Notes: generated by a model from the sequence alone, not told the origin. Counted from the first letter of the stretch, positions 20,673 through 31,296 are shown. The stretch: 64,000 nucleotides of DNA from Lineus longissimus (GCF_910592395.1 NC_088324.1:5236953-5300952); one strand, 5' to 3'. Made by a program: numbers and translations.

Positions 20673-21796
20673 ATGCCACTCAAAAGAGAGTACGTCTGCG
20701 AAGCCATCGGCTGCCCAAACACCGGTACAGTGTTGGAACAATGGAGCTTGAGGACATGTTTAAAGAATGATGTGGCCTATACTGAAAAGGCATGCTCATG
20801 CCCTCTTCCGTTTACTCTCCATCGCTTCCCGAGGATAATAATGGAAAGGCAGCAATGGATACTGTTGATCAACAAATTGGATAAGAGACAACGACCGTGG
20901 GAGCCCAATGAAAGATCGTGTCTTTGTTCTGTCCACTTCGTGGATGGTTTTCCATCGCAGGAAAATCCCTATCCAGTGTGTAAAATGGGGCATCCTTTGG
21001 AGAAAAATATTTCTCGTAAGTGGAAAGTGTGTGGAGAGTCGCTTTGTGAAGCCAATACAAAAAACAGTGACGTAAATGTTGCAGTATATGGTAGTATCAG
21101 TGAAAAAAGTGAGATCGTTTCACCTCAACCAGGGGTTAGTGATCATTCTATCCGTACCACTGTGGATTCAGAATCAGATCCAATTGTACTGATGCCATCA
21201 GGATCAGAATCGTGACATGCGTGATGAAACAGGCAGTGCTTCAGTTGGAATGGATAATACTAGTAGCCCAGTCTTCATTTGCACCACCGGTGTTGATGAT
21301 TTTCCTGAAGACGACAAGTCAGAAGGACTGTTAACATCTCATGCAGCAATGGAGGAGAGCCAAGAGACAATCAGTGTTGGTGAAGACCAATCATTCACAT
21401 CTCCTGCCATGGCAGGAAAAAGCCCTGGGGCCATTCATGTAACAACTAGTACACAAGATGAAAAGGTAGCATGTGTATCTTGCAGAAAACTGCAAGCCAA
21501 GATAAAATCACTTGATCGAAGAACAATTAAAACGTAAGACACCACAACTGTCAAGGGTCATTCAAACTCATAAATTCTCACATACTCATCTACAGAAGGA
21601 CACTGATATAAAGTTCTACACTGGTCTTCCGAACCGAGAGACATTTGATAGATTCTATGATTTGTTCGAGTATGATGCCAAGACACTGAGATACTGGCAT
21701 GGCCCAGCTCATTTATGTGTGAAGGCAAATATAAAGAGAAAGTACAAAGTGACACCACATCGTAGTAATAATAGACATTTGACTGCAAAGACATAA
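20673..21796 (+). pseudogene. THAP-domain transposase, N-terminal part, frameshifted
   Basis: The ATG at 20673 opens a THAP zinc finger over about residues 1-115: CEAIGC, then LHRFP, a Trp (QQWILL), W-x-P (PWEPNER), LCSVHF and GFPS. This C2CH module binds transposon ends. An acidic linker follows. The frame shifts at about 21210 and again near 21515, after CVSCRKLQAKIKSL. The last block reads KDTDIKFYTGLPNRETFDRF ... YWHGP, the lead-in of an ISL2EU-type DDE_Tnp_4 transposase. It stops at 21796 without the catalytic domain, so no active enzyme is encoded. Confidence 0.72.
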
Positions 21797-21878
21797 CGTA
21801 AGACACCACAACTGTCAAGGGTCATTCAAACTCATAAATTCTCACATACTCATATACAGAAGGACACTGATATAAAGT
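21533..21878. repeat. Direct repeat of about 84 bp inside the THAP transposase
   Basis: CGTAAGACACCACAACTGTC... at 21533-21616 recurs at 21796-21878, 263 bp downstream, with one or two differences. It duplicates the exon piece coding KTPQLSRVIQTHKF. The second copy ends where coding is lost, so the duplication probably helped to break the gene. Confidence 0.88.
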
Positions 21879-21879
21879 A

Positions 21880-23107
21880 AGAAGAGACTAAATGTCACAC
21901 AATTCTTTCCACAGATGGGTCAAGAAATATTGTACATGTCGTACACACTTCACCTTGGTGAAGGGTAAATTATCATGTGGTCAAATCTAGGAATGTGCTT
22001 CAGTTGAAATTCTTAAATGGGTTCTTTTTAGCACATTCCAATGCTGGCTTCCTGACAAATCAGCGCGATCCATGCCATCCTGCCCTCGGACAATGCCGGG
22101 GGGTGAACACTTGGTTCTCAGGATGATGCTGGAGACACCTAGGCTATGAACATAGTAAACCTCAAGATGCCAAGGCAGACATTAGGGGGAAGGTCTCATC
22201 CACAGTGAAAGCAGTATTGATTTCTTCTAAGCAATTCACATTGGATTTCGTTCATTTTGTCATCCCAAGAACATCCCCATTGAGGATTTTAATCATCCAT
22301 CCGTTCATCAAATATGTGGATTCCTCAGGACCAGGTGCATGCATGTACTGCACATCCTTCTGGTGGAGCTTATCAATTCGGCAATACAAAAAGACGCTTA
22401 AAACATTTTTTGTTTCATATAGTTTTAACAGGAAGATGATACATAGAAATCGGAAATTGGAAAACTAAGTTGGATATACTAGTATGTATAAACACATTCC
22501 ATGTGATAGCAGCCGTGCCAGGGAGGCATCCTCTTCGTTGTCTGTTGATCTCGACCTTTGAGTTTGAGTCCATCGTTGCTTGTTGTGTTAAATAATGCCG
22601 ATAAACCCAGTCAGACATTGAGTGATTGACAGCGATAAGGGCTAGCCTAAGGCCCCTGCCCCTGGCCTGTAGCTGTTAGTGTATAGTAGTGCTGTACTCA
22701 TGGTACTACATGCTACAGGAGAGGGGGCCTAATAGAAGAATGAGCATGATGAGCATGCTTTAAAGGCATACTGTCCGTTTTTGATCACTTGGTAGGTCCC
22801 AGCCTACATGTTTAGCCACTGGCACTGTAAACACACACCATAATACATGATGTACATGATATGTCCATACATGATTTATGTGGACGGTGACAGTTCGCGG
22901 CGACGGACGAGAAAAACAACTGTTCTACACGCAGTGAAAGCAAATTCACACAGGTAAACTGGTTATAACTGTGGTACGTCTGTTTCTTAACACGTAATAG
23001 TTATCAGATTGCTAAATTATCTTAAATCATGAGCCTTAAAGAACTTTTTGAACTCTCAAAAACTTACACAAAACAAGTTCAGATTGCCGCCATTATTAGT
23101 TTCCGGA
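21880..23107. other. Right internal part of the ISL2EU-like element
   Basis: No ORF of note is present. The missing catalytic domain of the THAP transposase is not recognisable here. The segment ends at the inner edge of the right inverted repeat. Confidence 0.35.
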
Positions 23108-23262
23108 TGGCTGGTACGCATGCGCAGCGAAAACCGGTGAAAAAAATGTCGAGTTGTTCTATCTTTGTCCGCGAGTGGCGCTGCATTTCTGAGTTTGGCA
23201 AGTCAAGTATTCCGCAGTATTTTCAGACTGCGATAGCACTTTCATTGCATTCTCTCTGATGA

Positions 23263-24815
23263 GTTTCAAATCTTAGTTTTATTTCAAAGATCTTGGAAAA
23301 AGTGGTTGGCTTGAGACTTGATCGGTACCTCGCTGCTAATTCCCTCCTAGAACCTTTTCAAAGTGCCTATACCGCTCACCATTCGACTGAAACCGCTCTG
23401 ATGCGTGTTCAGTCTGACATCATAAGTGCACTGGACTCTGGTAATGTGGGTATCCTTGTCATGTTGGATCTTTCAGCTGCATTCGATACTATCGACCATT
23501 CGATTCTCTTGGAACGTCTCAATACAACATACGGTATTACAGGACCGCTCTGAATTGGTTTTCTTCCTATTTAAACGGACGTTATCAATCCGTTTCGATC
23601 AACGGCAAAGTCTCCAGTAAGACTCCACTTCAGTTCGGAGTTCCGCAAGGTTCAGTACTTGGTCCCAAATTGTATACCATGTACACTAAGCCATTAGGTG
23701 ACTTAATACGCAGTCATGGTCTAGAATATCACATGTATGCTGACGACACAACTGTACATCTTTTTTAAGAAAAGCAATGTGAACTGTCAGATATCTGCTA
23801 TCCAGCGTCTCAAATCATGTCTGGTTGATATTCAGTCGTGGATGGATACGAACATGCTCAAGTTAAATGGTGACAAAACGGAAACCATCTTATTCTCAAC
23901 ACTTCGTTATAAGGACGCATCTGATTGCAGCGTTACCGTTGGTGGAACAAATATTGCATTTTCATCATCTGTGAGGAACTTGGGTGTGGTCCTTGACCAG
24001 TCATTGACTATGGACAAACACATAAGCTGCACTACACGGTCATGTTACATGCATCAAAGAAACATTGGACGTATTCGGAGATTCCTACCTGATGATGCTG
24101 TAAAGACACTGGTACACTCTCTAGTCACATCGCGAATGGACTATTGTAATGCTCTACTCTATGGTGTCCCTGATACTACAATCAATCGTCTCCGTCGTGT
24201 TCAGAATACTGCCGCTCGGATCATTACTAGGACTAAGCGTCGAGACCATATTACACCTGCTTTGGTTAATTTACACTGGCTCCCGGTTAAAGCACGCATT
24301 GATTTTAAACTGATTTTACACACTTTCCGTGCCATACATCATCAGGCACCTGGTTACATCATCGACATGATCGACATTTTAAAACCAACCAGATCATTAC
24401 GATCTTCCAACTCCGTTGTTTTATCTGTTCCACGGTCCAAAACAAAGCTGTATGGCGACAGGTCTTTCCGGGTGGCTGGCCCAAAACTGTGGAACTCCCT
24501 TCCATCTTACCTAAAAGATATTCACGACATAGGACCTTTTAAACGTGCTTTGAAAACTTTTCTTTTTAAGAACACCTATGGTATCTAGTCAATTCTTTAG
24601 ACATATTTTATTGGACAGTCGCTCTTACTTGTGTTTATATTTTTTTTATCTCCTCATCTAGGCCTACTGTTTTATATAATCTTTTATCATCAATGTTTCT
24701 TTTTTTCTTTTAAATAATATATACATAATCCTTTAACTTTCATGTAAAGTGCTTCGGAGCATGCAATGCATGATCGAAGCACTATAATATCTGGTATTTT
24801 ATTATTTATTATTTA
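23263..24815 (+). mobile_element. 5'-truncated CR1/L2-type LINE
   Basis: The sequence enters a reverse transcriptase at SNLSFISKILEKVV and ends, after the ORF2 stop, in a 3' UTR with a hairpin-like AGTGCTTCGGAGCATG ... GATCGAAGCACT and an (ATTT/ATT)n tail near 24795-24815. Such 3' ends and 5' truncation are typical of CR1/L2 LINEs. It lies about 55 bp downstream of the ISL2EU-like element, in the same intron. Confidence 0.85.
23284..24588 (+). pseudogene. LINE reverse transcriptase (ORF2 C-terminal part)
   Basis: Frames 23284-23550, about 23550-23765 and 23767-24588 together cover most of a CR1/L2 RT and its C-terminal region. Visible are FQSAYTAHHSTETALMRV, LDLSAAFDTIDH (catalytic Asp), FGVPQGSVLGP, YADDTTVH (the catalytic DD near 23740-23750), LKLNGDKTE, and the C-terminal NTAARIITR, WLPV and LWNSLP blocks. 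The endonuclease and ORF1 are missing, and two frameshifts (near 23550 and 23766) disable the RT. The stop is TAG at 24586-24588. Confidence 0.85.
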
Positions 24816-25886
24816 TGAGTTTAAAGTTGCAATGCCTCAAATAATTTTACCAAAAAAGATGAAGATGACAAACCTTTGAAATGATTTTGCCCTGACTTTT
24901 GAACACTATATTTTTATGTATTCCTAATCTCAACATTTTTTTTTTCAGGGGAGCAAATGCTGGGGAAGATTTCGTGTGCGATAAACTTGTCAGAAATAAC
25001 AACCTGCAGCAAGAAGAAAGAGCAGACCCCCAGGAAAAATGGACAGAAGACCTACTTCTGGTTAGAGGGGCATCGAATATGCAGGGACACCTTCAGATTT
25101 TTGCATGGGTAGGTAGACCTATTGATCACAAGGTCAATAAAATGATTTATGTTGTGGTGCATATTGGTTGCTTGGTGAAACATTACCCATTCATGCTATT
25201 GTTTCCAACGAGAACTAGAATCAATTTGCCTAAAAAAAGATATGAATATTGTAGCCATGCTTATGCATATTGCACATGTTCCTTGGCAATTACATTGTGT
25301 ACTTGTTTAGACTTTGTCACTTTCCCTTGCAGATCTTTTAGTGTTGCTTCTAGCTATTTGTTGTGACTTTACATACTGACATTTCTACTTCAGGATTGGA
25401 AGCAAGGGTCGTCTAACAGCTCTTCAGAGCCACTACAAGCATCAAGGTATCTCCCCAAAGAAAAAAACTCTGGTGGAAGGAAATCGAATGTCAAGTCCTT
25501 TGAGTACGAAGATGTCCAGAGGGTGGTGCGGTTTATCACAAACTACGTGACAGACAATGCACTTGTTCTGCCTGGTCGCGTGCCTGGTTTCAAGCGTGAC
25601 GACTTGCAGCTTCTTCCATCGTCACACACCAAGGTCTCAGTGTACAAATGCTACAAGGATTGTTTTGAAGGGACAGGTAAGAATTTTTACTGCATGAATT
25701 GGTTTTGAATCAAAAACTTTGCAGCTTTACAATGTGCTTACTTTGGGTTGCACTGCCATTGGATTAATATACAATGTACCGGTAAATACTATCAGTACAA
25801 GTAATTATGTCTCTTGTACCATGGCGGAGGGGTCGTCATCCTATCCTTGGAATGATCCTTTTTAAGTACTCTTTCTTACTTTTCAG

Positions 25887-26677
25887 AAGACCGGCTAGTT
25901 GGATCATCTACGTTCTTTGACCTTTGGAAGCAGCTGTGTCCCTTCATCGTGACAACAAAGCTGATGACAGACCTCTGCTGGACTTGCCAGCAGAACAACA
26001 ATCTTATCTTCCGCAGTGCAAACCTGTCAGAGGCTGACAAAACTGAAAGAATCAAGCAGCAGGAGAACCACCTATTGATTGTTCATGCAGAGAGGTCGCT
26101 GTATAACAACCTAGTGCAGGACGCCAAGCAAGTTTGCAAGGACAATGGAATCGAAGATCTGTCACCTCAAGATCAATGCAGTCATCCTGTAGCCATGCAC
26201 TACTCCTTTGACTATGCTCAGCAAGTTCACTTGCCATTTAACCCCTTACAGCCAGGCCCCATCTATTTTCTTGTTCCAAGGAAATATGGATTGTTTGGTG
26301 TCTGCTGTGAGGGACTTCCTCGGCAAGTGAACTTCCTGGTTGATGAAGTCCATCTCATCAGCAAGGGGTCAAATGCAGTGATCTCGTACCTCCACTTTTT
26401 CTTCAGCCGTTATGGCATTGGAGAAACTGATGTGCATCTCCACTGTGATAATTGTTCAGGGCAAAACAAGAACCGTTTTGTCCTGTGGTACTTTGCCTGG
26501 AGAGTTCCCACAGGCCTGCATAGGTCTGTGACTCTCAATTTTCTCATAACTGGGCACACCAAGTTTGCACCTGATTGGTGTTTTGGGCTTCTGAAAAAGG
26601 CATTTAGGCGCCACGTGGTGCCAGCTCAGAGTGTGCTAGAAGATGGGAGCTCTTCTGTTGACACGGCTCAGGCTATT
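25887..26677 (+). CDS. Core exon with DUF7869-type motifs
   Basis: This open block of about 263 codons carries the most conserved part of the gene: HYSFDYAQQVHLPFNP, a LFGVCCEGLPRQVNFLVDE stretch, HLHCDNCSGQNKNRFVLWY and LITGHTKFAPDWCFGLLKK. The ordered Asp residues (SFDYAQ, CDNCSGQNKN, GHTKFAPD) look like an RNase H/DDE-type active site, but this is my inference. The upstream part has a CWTCQQNN zinc-ligand-like pair and a helical region. After the TGA at 26678, related sequence continues (DWQAFF ... IKKYQHF) to a donor at 26782, so the stop is a mutation and not the natural end. Confidence 0.65.
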
Positions 26678-27171
26678 TGACAGGAGGATGGCACGACTCT
26701 GGTTCCTGTTGGCGATTGGCAGGCCTTCTTCAATGGCACTTGTAAACCACTCCCTGAAATCAAGAAATATCAACATTTCAGGTTAGTAAGAAACTTTTTC
26801 TCACAAACTGTGTGTCATCCTGAAATGAAAGTATGTTTCATTGATTCCTGCATACAATACAGACGTACATTAGGTACATGAAAAGAGGTGCATTAAATTC
26901 AGATCCTCAATGTTAAGTTGTTGTACAACAATTATTGTTAAAAATTACATACTGATTGGATTCACAATATTACTGCCAAAGTGCCTGCAGTGTACTAGTA
27001 TCTATAATAAAGTTTTGATATTGTGCCACTTACCATGAATGTCAGTGAACCTCATTGTCATGATAAGTATCAAAATGCTAACCAAAGATCTCATTTTGTC
27101 TTTTCAGGTTCGATGCTGAAAACCCTGGGATGGTGTATGCGAAGAAAGAGCCAGATGGTGAGGAGACAGCC

Positions 27172-27336
27172 TGTTACAATATGCGTTATATTGTCTTTTG
27201 AATGTTCGCGCTGTTTCTATGGTCACATGACCTCCCAAGATTCTTTGTGTAACTAAGATGGCTCCTGAATACAGATTCTTCTCGCAACGCCCGTCATTAT
27301 TGTCTTTGTAAAACATAAGAAACACCACTTGAAACA
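27172..27336 (+). repeat. 5' LTR
   Basis: Starts TG and ends CA. It aligns along its length with the 3' LTR, with a few substitutions and small indels (for example GCGCTGTTTCTATGG against GCGCGCCTATGG). It truncates the last exon of the DUF7869-like gene. Confidence 0.93.
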
Positions 27337-27496
27337 TGGTGACAGCTAGATAAACGGAAAGAGAAAATATTATAGACTGTTCAGAAGAACTTAGTTAGTA
27401 CACCCGCTTTTCGAGAGCGTTATAATCGAACTTTCTAGACATTCGTTTTCGAGTGACGTGCTGCCCAGGCCGTGTCGTTTACATTAATTAGTCTAG
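27337..27496. other. Leader between the 5' LTR and gag
   Basis: TGGTGACAGCTAGATAAAC directly follows the LTR and is in the right place for a tRNA primer-binding site; I cannot name the tRNA. No ORF is present. Confidence 0.5.
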
Positions 27497-27956
27497 GTGG
27501 CGCCACCTGACGATCCACCTGCAGGAGGTGCTGCTCCAGCTCCGGTTGCTGCACCTGTGAATTTGCCCCTGACAGGCATTTCCCCACCGTCTGCTCTTGA
27601 TGATGAAGACGGTGATGTCATTGGTAATTGGAAACTCTGGAAACAAATGTGGTCCAACTATGTCGTTGTTGCAAAGCTTGAAGGACAACCAGAACAATTC
27701 CGAATCGCGCTGTTTCTACACTCGATCGGTGCAAAAGCCCTGAAAATTTATAATGCCATGCAATTAGGTGTGGGTGAGGACAAGAACATTCTAGCTCACA
27801 TTGTCAAGAAGTTTGACGATCATTTTATTGGAGAAACCAACGAAACCTACGAACGTTACAACTTTAATAGTCGAAGTCAAGGTACGTCTGAAATGATTGA
27901 GAGTTATGTCACAGCTCTCAGGACACTAGCTCAAACTTGCAATTTCTGTGACTGTC
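27497..27956 (+). pseudogene. gag, 5' part
   Basis: The frame begins with GTG where an ATG is expected, so the start codon may be lost. The product has a Pro/Ala-rich N-terminus and a helical capsid-like region (WKLWKQMWSNYVV, RIALFLHSIG), typical of Ty3/Gypsy Gag. It is cut at the TTAA at 27957-27960 by the Kolobok-like insertion. The same frame resumes at 32111. Confidence 0.75.
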
Positions 27957-28362
27957 TTAAAGGGCCATATGGTACTGGTGACTAGTGGACAATCTGGAGG
28001 TTGTTCTATAAACACAGCATGTGGTATCTAACCTGACCTGATTGGCCATTCACAGCTGATGAGTATCTGTCATGCTATCTTGTGATGTCACTCCCGCCAA
28101 ATTTCCACATGGCTACAGTATTTATTGAGTGGTTTTGCATTTGAGCAGTGTGGTTATGTTCAGTTAGTTCAACAGCTTTTGAAATAGTTTGAACATGTGG
28201 CCAGACTTTCTTACTCATAAGCCAAAGAAAGGTCAAGCAAATTGTCAGCTTCTTGCCTTGTTCATCAATGTAAAAGTTCATTGTTTTTGTTTAATCTAAT
28301 TTTCTTAAAATTGGACAAGAAGAAATAAAATCACATTACAAATTTACAGAAGTCAGTTGCCA

Positions 28363-28968
28363 GGGGGTACTTATAAACTTGCTATCTGAAGTTATTTATT
28401 CTCATCCTGTTGCATCAGGCTGTGCCAGGACACTGGTAATTAGCCGGACTGTACCATTTCTAGGTAAGATAGGTTAAATAACTGTTATACTGAAGCCCTC
28501 AAAATTGCAGTAGAAGTTGAAATGACAACAATGGAAAGTGAAATGAACATTCTTGCTAGTAGTGAAGGGGTCCGGGATGTAGACCTAGGCCTGGAGAGAT
28601 TCCGTGATGAGAACCGCCAACAGCATTCGAGGAAACGAAAAAGTACCAATCGATCGAGAAATGAGGGGGGTACTTATAAACTTGCTATCTGAAGTTATTT
28701 ATTCTCATCCTGTTGCATCAGGCTGTGCCAGGACACTGGTAATTAGCCGGACTGTACCATTTCTGGGTAAGATAGGTTAAATAACTGTTATACTGAAGCC
28801 CTCAAAATTGCAGTAGAAGTTGAAATGACAACAATGGAAAGTGAAATGAACATTCTTGCTAGTAGTGAAGGGGTCCGGGATGTAGACCTAGGCCTGGAGA
28901 GATTCCGTGATGAGAACCGCCAACAGCATTCGAGGAAACGAAAAAGTACCAATCGATCGAGAAATGAG
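28363..28968. repeat. Near-perfect 303-bp tandem duplication
   Basis: 28363-28665 and 28666-28968 are identical by eye apart from one substitution (TTTCTAGG against TTTCTGGG). The unit contains an acceptor-like AATTGCAG, the ATG and the first ~48 codons of the transposase. The first copy runs into a stop (ATC TGA) shortly after the junction; the second continues into the real ORF. The duplication is very recent. Confidence 0.95.
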
Positions 28969-30663
28969 CCAACTGAGACGAAGAAAGCTCTTGTGAAAGG
29001 AGGACTGAATTTTTATTGCGCAAACGATGAAGAAAAGGTGAACTTTTTTAACAAAATGGACAGGATAAAGGCAAAACTTGGTGGAGGGATATGTTCAGTG
29101 GTCTCCAACTATCAATTCCTGAATGAAGTGATTGACTTTTATGTGGAAAATAATGCGACTCACAATGAAAATGATGACGCTTCATCACCAGCAATGACCA
29201 GCACAACTGTGCCTCAAGTAACACCCAGTTACCAGCTTTGTGCAAGAGAAGATATCAAGCAGCCACTTTTTGTCTGTACCGGGTCCTCTATCAGGAACTT
29301 GATTGGCAGGGTACAGACCCATTCCCTAAATTGCAAGGGCAATCTGCACACGAAGGAGTTCAGAAGGGATGGTCACACAGCTTGTTTGACCTTAGCATGC
29401 CAAGGAACGGAGCAGCACAATCTCCACTGGACCTCTTCCCCACATGTTGAGAATGGTGGCAAGTTTCTAGTCAATGCGAGGCTAGCCCATGGCTTTTTTA
29501 CATCAGGACTACTGCCAGTGCAATACACCAAATTCGTGGAAAGCTCTGATATTGGAGTGCTATCATCAGAAACCCTGAACAGATTTATGGACACTTATTG
29601 TCCGATTGTGCAGCAACAGGCTGAAGAGTCAAAACAAGATGCTATCTTCATGGAAAGTAGCCTTTCAATGGCAAATGGTGTAGAAGCGATAGATATTTCG
29701 ACAGATGCTCGCCACTGCTGGCGCAAGAATGCCGAATTTAGTGATGTTGTTTGCCTTGGCGACCAGAGCCACAAGGTGCTCCACATCGCTACCATTTCGA
29801 AGACGGTGGATGATCCTGTGACACAAAGACATGAGCTGATCGGTGTGAAAGAGATTTATAAAGTACTCGATGACCAACAAGTTCCTGTACATTATCACAG
29901 TCATGATCACAACAACAGCATAACAAAGTTTGTTACCGAGGAGAGAAAAGAAACACGAAACGCCGAAGACATCTGGCATACCACGAAGGGTATTGCCAAG
30001 AGTGTAAGGAAGATAACGCAAGGCCCAAAAAAGGACATGGGGAAAAAATGGCATCAACAGCTAGCTGACAAAGCTGCGTCGATTAAGACGCATGTGTACT
30101 GGTGCATTAAAAACTGTGACGCAGATGAACAGAAACTGAGAGCTGGGATTGGTAATATCATTGACCATTATCAAGGCAACCACAGCAAATGCAGCAAAGA
30201 TTCGCGATGCCAGGATGAACATTACGAGCCCTCGAAGAAACTGATTACGGACACAGTCACAGAGAAATTGCTAAAAGACTATCTCTACAAATTGGACATA
30301 TATAAAAGACCCCAAAATTATGCTGGATCAAAAGACACACTGTACGTAGAATCATTCAACAACGCCCTCCTCCAATTTCACGACAAAAGGATTGTCTTTG
30401 GAGACAGGTCCTACAAACTGAGGACAAATCTGGCTTTGACCGACTGGAACGCGAATGTTAACCGTGACCATACCTCCGTCAAATTTGTGTTTGATGCCAA
30501 GGCACCAAGGCGACAAGTGGGGAAGCCAGTGTTGGTGAAAAAAACTTATGACTACCGTGATGAGATTCTGGATAGGTGGATGCACACATCCATGCACCCC
30601 CCACGCTTGGACTGTCCCATTCATAGTGAATTTGGCGGGCCTGTTCCAGGTTCAAGTCAGTAG
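28825..30663 (+). CDS. Kolobok-like transposase, 612 aa
   Basis: An uninterrupted ORF begins at an ATG (GAAATGACAACAATGG) after an AATTGCAG acceptor-like site and ends at TAG 30661-30663. The N-terminus is charged (HSRKRKSTNRSR). A Cys/His-containing central part includes NCKGNLHTKEF and LTLACQGTEQHNLHW. Candidate catalytic acids are D294 in DISTDARHCW, D361 in YHSHDHNNSITKF and E509 in DTLYVESFNN. Other conserved-looking blocks are DIWHTTKGIAKSVRKIT, HVYWCIKNC and KCSKDSRC. I recognise the family from invertebrate and fish repeats, and the TTAA duplication fits Kolobok. No stop or shift is seen, so it may be functional. Confidence 0.75.
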   Translation: MTTMESEMNILASSEGVRDVDLGLERFRDENRQQHSRKRKSTNRSRNEPTETKKALVKGGLNFYCANDEEKVNFFNKMDRIKAKLGGGICSVVSNYQFLNEVIDFYVENNATHNENDDASSPAMTSTTVPQVTPSYQLCAREDIKQPLFVCTGSSIRNLIGRVQTHSLNCKGNLHTKEFRRDGHTACLTLACQGTEQHNLHWTSSPHVENGGKFLVNARLAHGFFTSGLLPVQYTKFVESSDIGVLSSETLNRFMDTYCPIVQQQAEESKQDAIFMESSLSMANGVEAIDISTDARHCWRKNAEFSDVVCLGDQSHKVLHIATISKTVDDPVTQRHELIGVKEIYKVLDDQQVPVHYHSHDHNNSITKFVTEERKETRNAEDIWHTTKGIAKSVRKITQGPKKDMGKKWHQQLADKAASIKTHVYWCIKNCDADEQKLRAGIGNIIDHYQGNHSKCSKDSRCQDEHYEPSKKLITDTVTEKLLKDYLYKLDIYKRPQNYAGSKDTLYVESFNNALLQFHDKRIVFGDRSYKLRTNLALTDWNANVNRDHTSVKFVFDAKAPRRQVGKPVLVKKTYDYRDEILDRWMHTSMHPPRLDCPIHSEFGGPVPGSSQ

Positions 30664-30678
30664 ATTGTAGATCACACC

Positions 30679-31296
30679 ATGGCAGAAGAATTGAAGGTTG
30701 TTTCCCTTGCACTTACTACTGAACAAAGGGAAGCTATACATGCTTTTTTTAATTTCTATAATTGGGACTATGTTGAATTAGACCATCCTCCAAATGAGGA
30801 GAATCAAGCACTGCAAGATGATATACAGAATGAGGGGAATATTCAAGGAGATAATGATGAGCTGGAACCTTTGCCTGTGCCTGGTGGTGTAGTTGATCCA
30901 CCCCCACCACAACCACAGGAGGAGGACCATGAACTATCCGAACCAGTTATTGCTCCTGTGCCAGGGGCAGATATGTGCCAACATTGCAATTCTTCTCCAT
31001 GTGTGACTACTCATCCACAAAGATGGCTGGGAAATGGACAAGCACCCAGAAATGGAAATAATGTGATCAGGAAACAATTTTACAAAAAATTTTGGAAAAT
31101 GATGGAGGACCGGGGATCCTGGAACCATCCTCTCTATATTGGCAAAAAACAGCAGATGCAACAGCAGTATATGGCAGATGACCCATCAATAGTTTGGACA
31201 TGTCGTGAAGTGATGCCAGATTGTGTTTTGGAGACTGTGAGAAATCTTTATCCAAATCCGCCAGGGATTCCATACATGGGCCATAAGTGGCAATAG
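30679..31296 (+). CDS. Second ORF of the Kolobok-like element, 205 aa
   Basis: The ATG at 30679 lies 15 nt after the transposase stop and in the same frame, so only one TAG separates the two proteins. The N-terminal half is acidic and Pro-rich. The C-terminal half has MCQHCNSSPCVTTHPQRW, then RKQFYKKFWKMMEDRGSW, REVMPDCVLETVRNLYPNP and a final YMGHKW. I do not know a named domain for this Cys-rich module. It is compact, complete and closed by TAG at 31294-31296, and its position suggests an accessory protein of transposition. It could be expressed by reinitiation, a separate promoter or stop readthrough. Confidence 0.7.
   Translation: MAEELKVVSLALTTEQREAIHAFFNFYNWDYVELDHPPNEENQALQDDIQNEGNIQGDNDELEPLPVPGGVVDPPPPQPQEEDHELSEPVIAPVPGADMCQHCNSSPCVTTHPQRWLGNGQAPRNGNNVIRKQFYKKFWKMMEDRGSWNHPLYIGKKQQMQQQYMADDPSIVWTCREVMPDCVLETVRNLYPNPPGIPYMGHKWQ

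Larger units (their letters stand above)
18081..23208. mobile_element. ISL2EU-like DNA transposon, 5,128 bp, with ~100-bp inverted repeats
   Basis: ACTTGACTTGCAAAACTCAG at 18081 is matched by CTGAGTTTGGCAAGTCAAGT ending at 23208. The inverted match runs about 100 bp through GCGCCACTCGCGGACAAAG and CCGGTTTTCGCTGCGCATGC. AT flanks both ends (18079-18080 and 23209-23210), the two-base duplication expected of ISL2EU. A decayed THAP-containing transposase lies inside. The element occupies an intron of the DUF7869-like gene. Confidence 0.78.
17162..27171 (+). pseudogene. DUF7869-like gene, split by transposons and 3'-truncated
   Basis: Six exon blocks with GT-AG borders are seen: 17162-17359 (acidic leader), 17878-17968 (CSCQYFDGQPCY), 24949-25108 (EQMLGKISCA ... 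HRICRDTFRFLHG), 25394-25676 (LPGRVPGF, LLPSS), 25887-26781 (catalytic-like core) and 27108-27171. The splice phases agree at most junctions. Damage comprises a TGA at 17951-17953, a one-base shift in an A run near 25460, a TGA at 26678-26680, and truncation by an LTR at 27172. The intron between blocks two and three holds an ISL2EU-like element and a LINE. The exon carrying the conserved ELD-type segment was not found. The family is abundant in invertebrates and uncharacterised; a transposase role is inferred. Confidence 0.7.

Noticed and set aside
28000-28300. Search for extended terminal inverted repeats of the Kolobok-like element
   Set aside because: Only AGGG/CCCT is shared at the ends; CATGCTATC words near both ends are too short to count.
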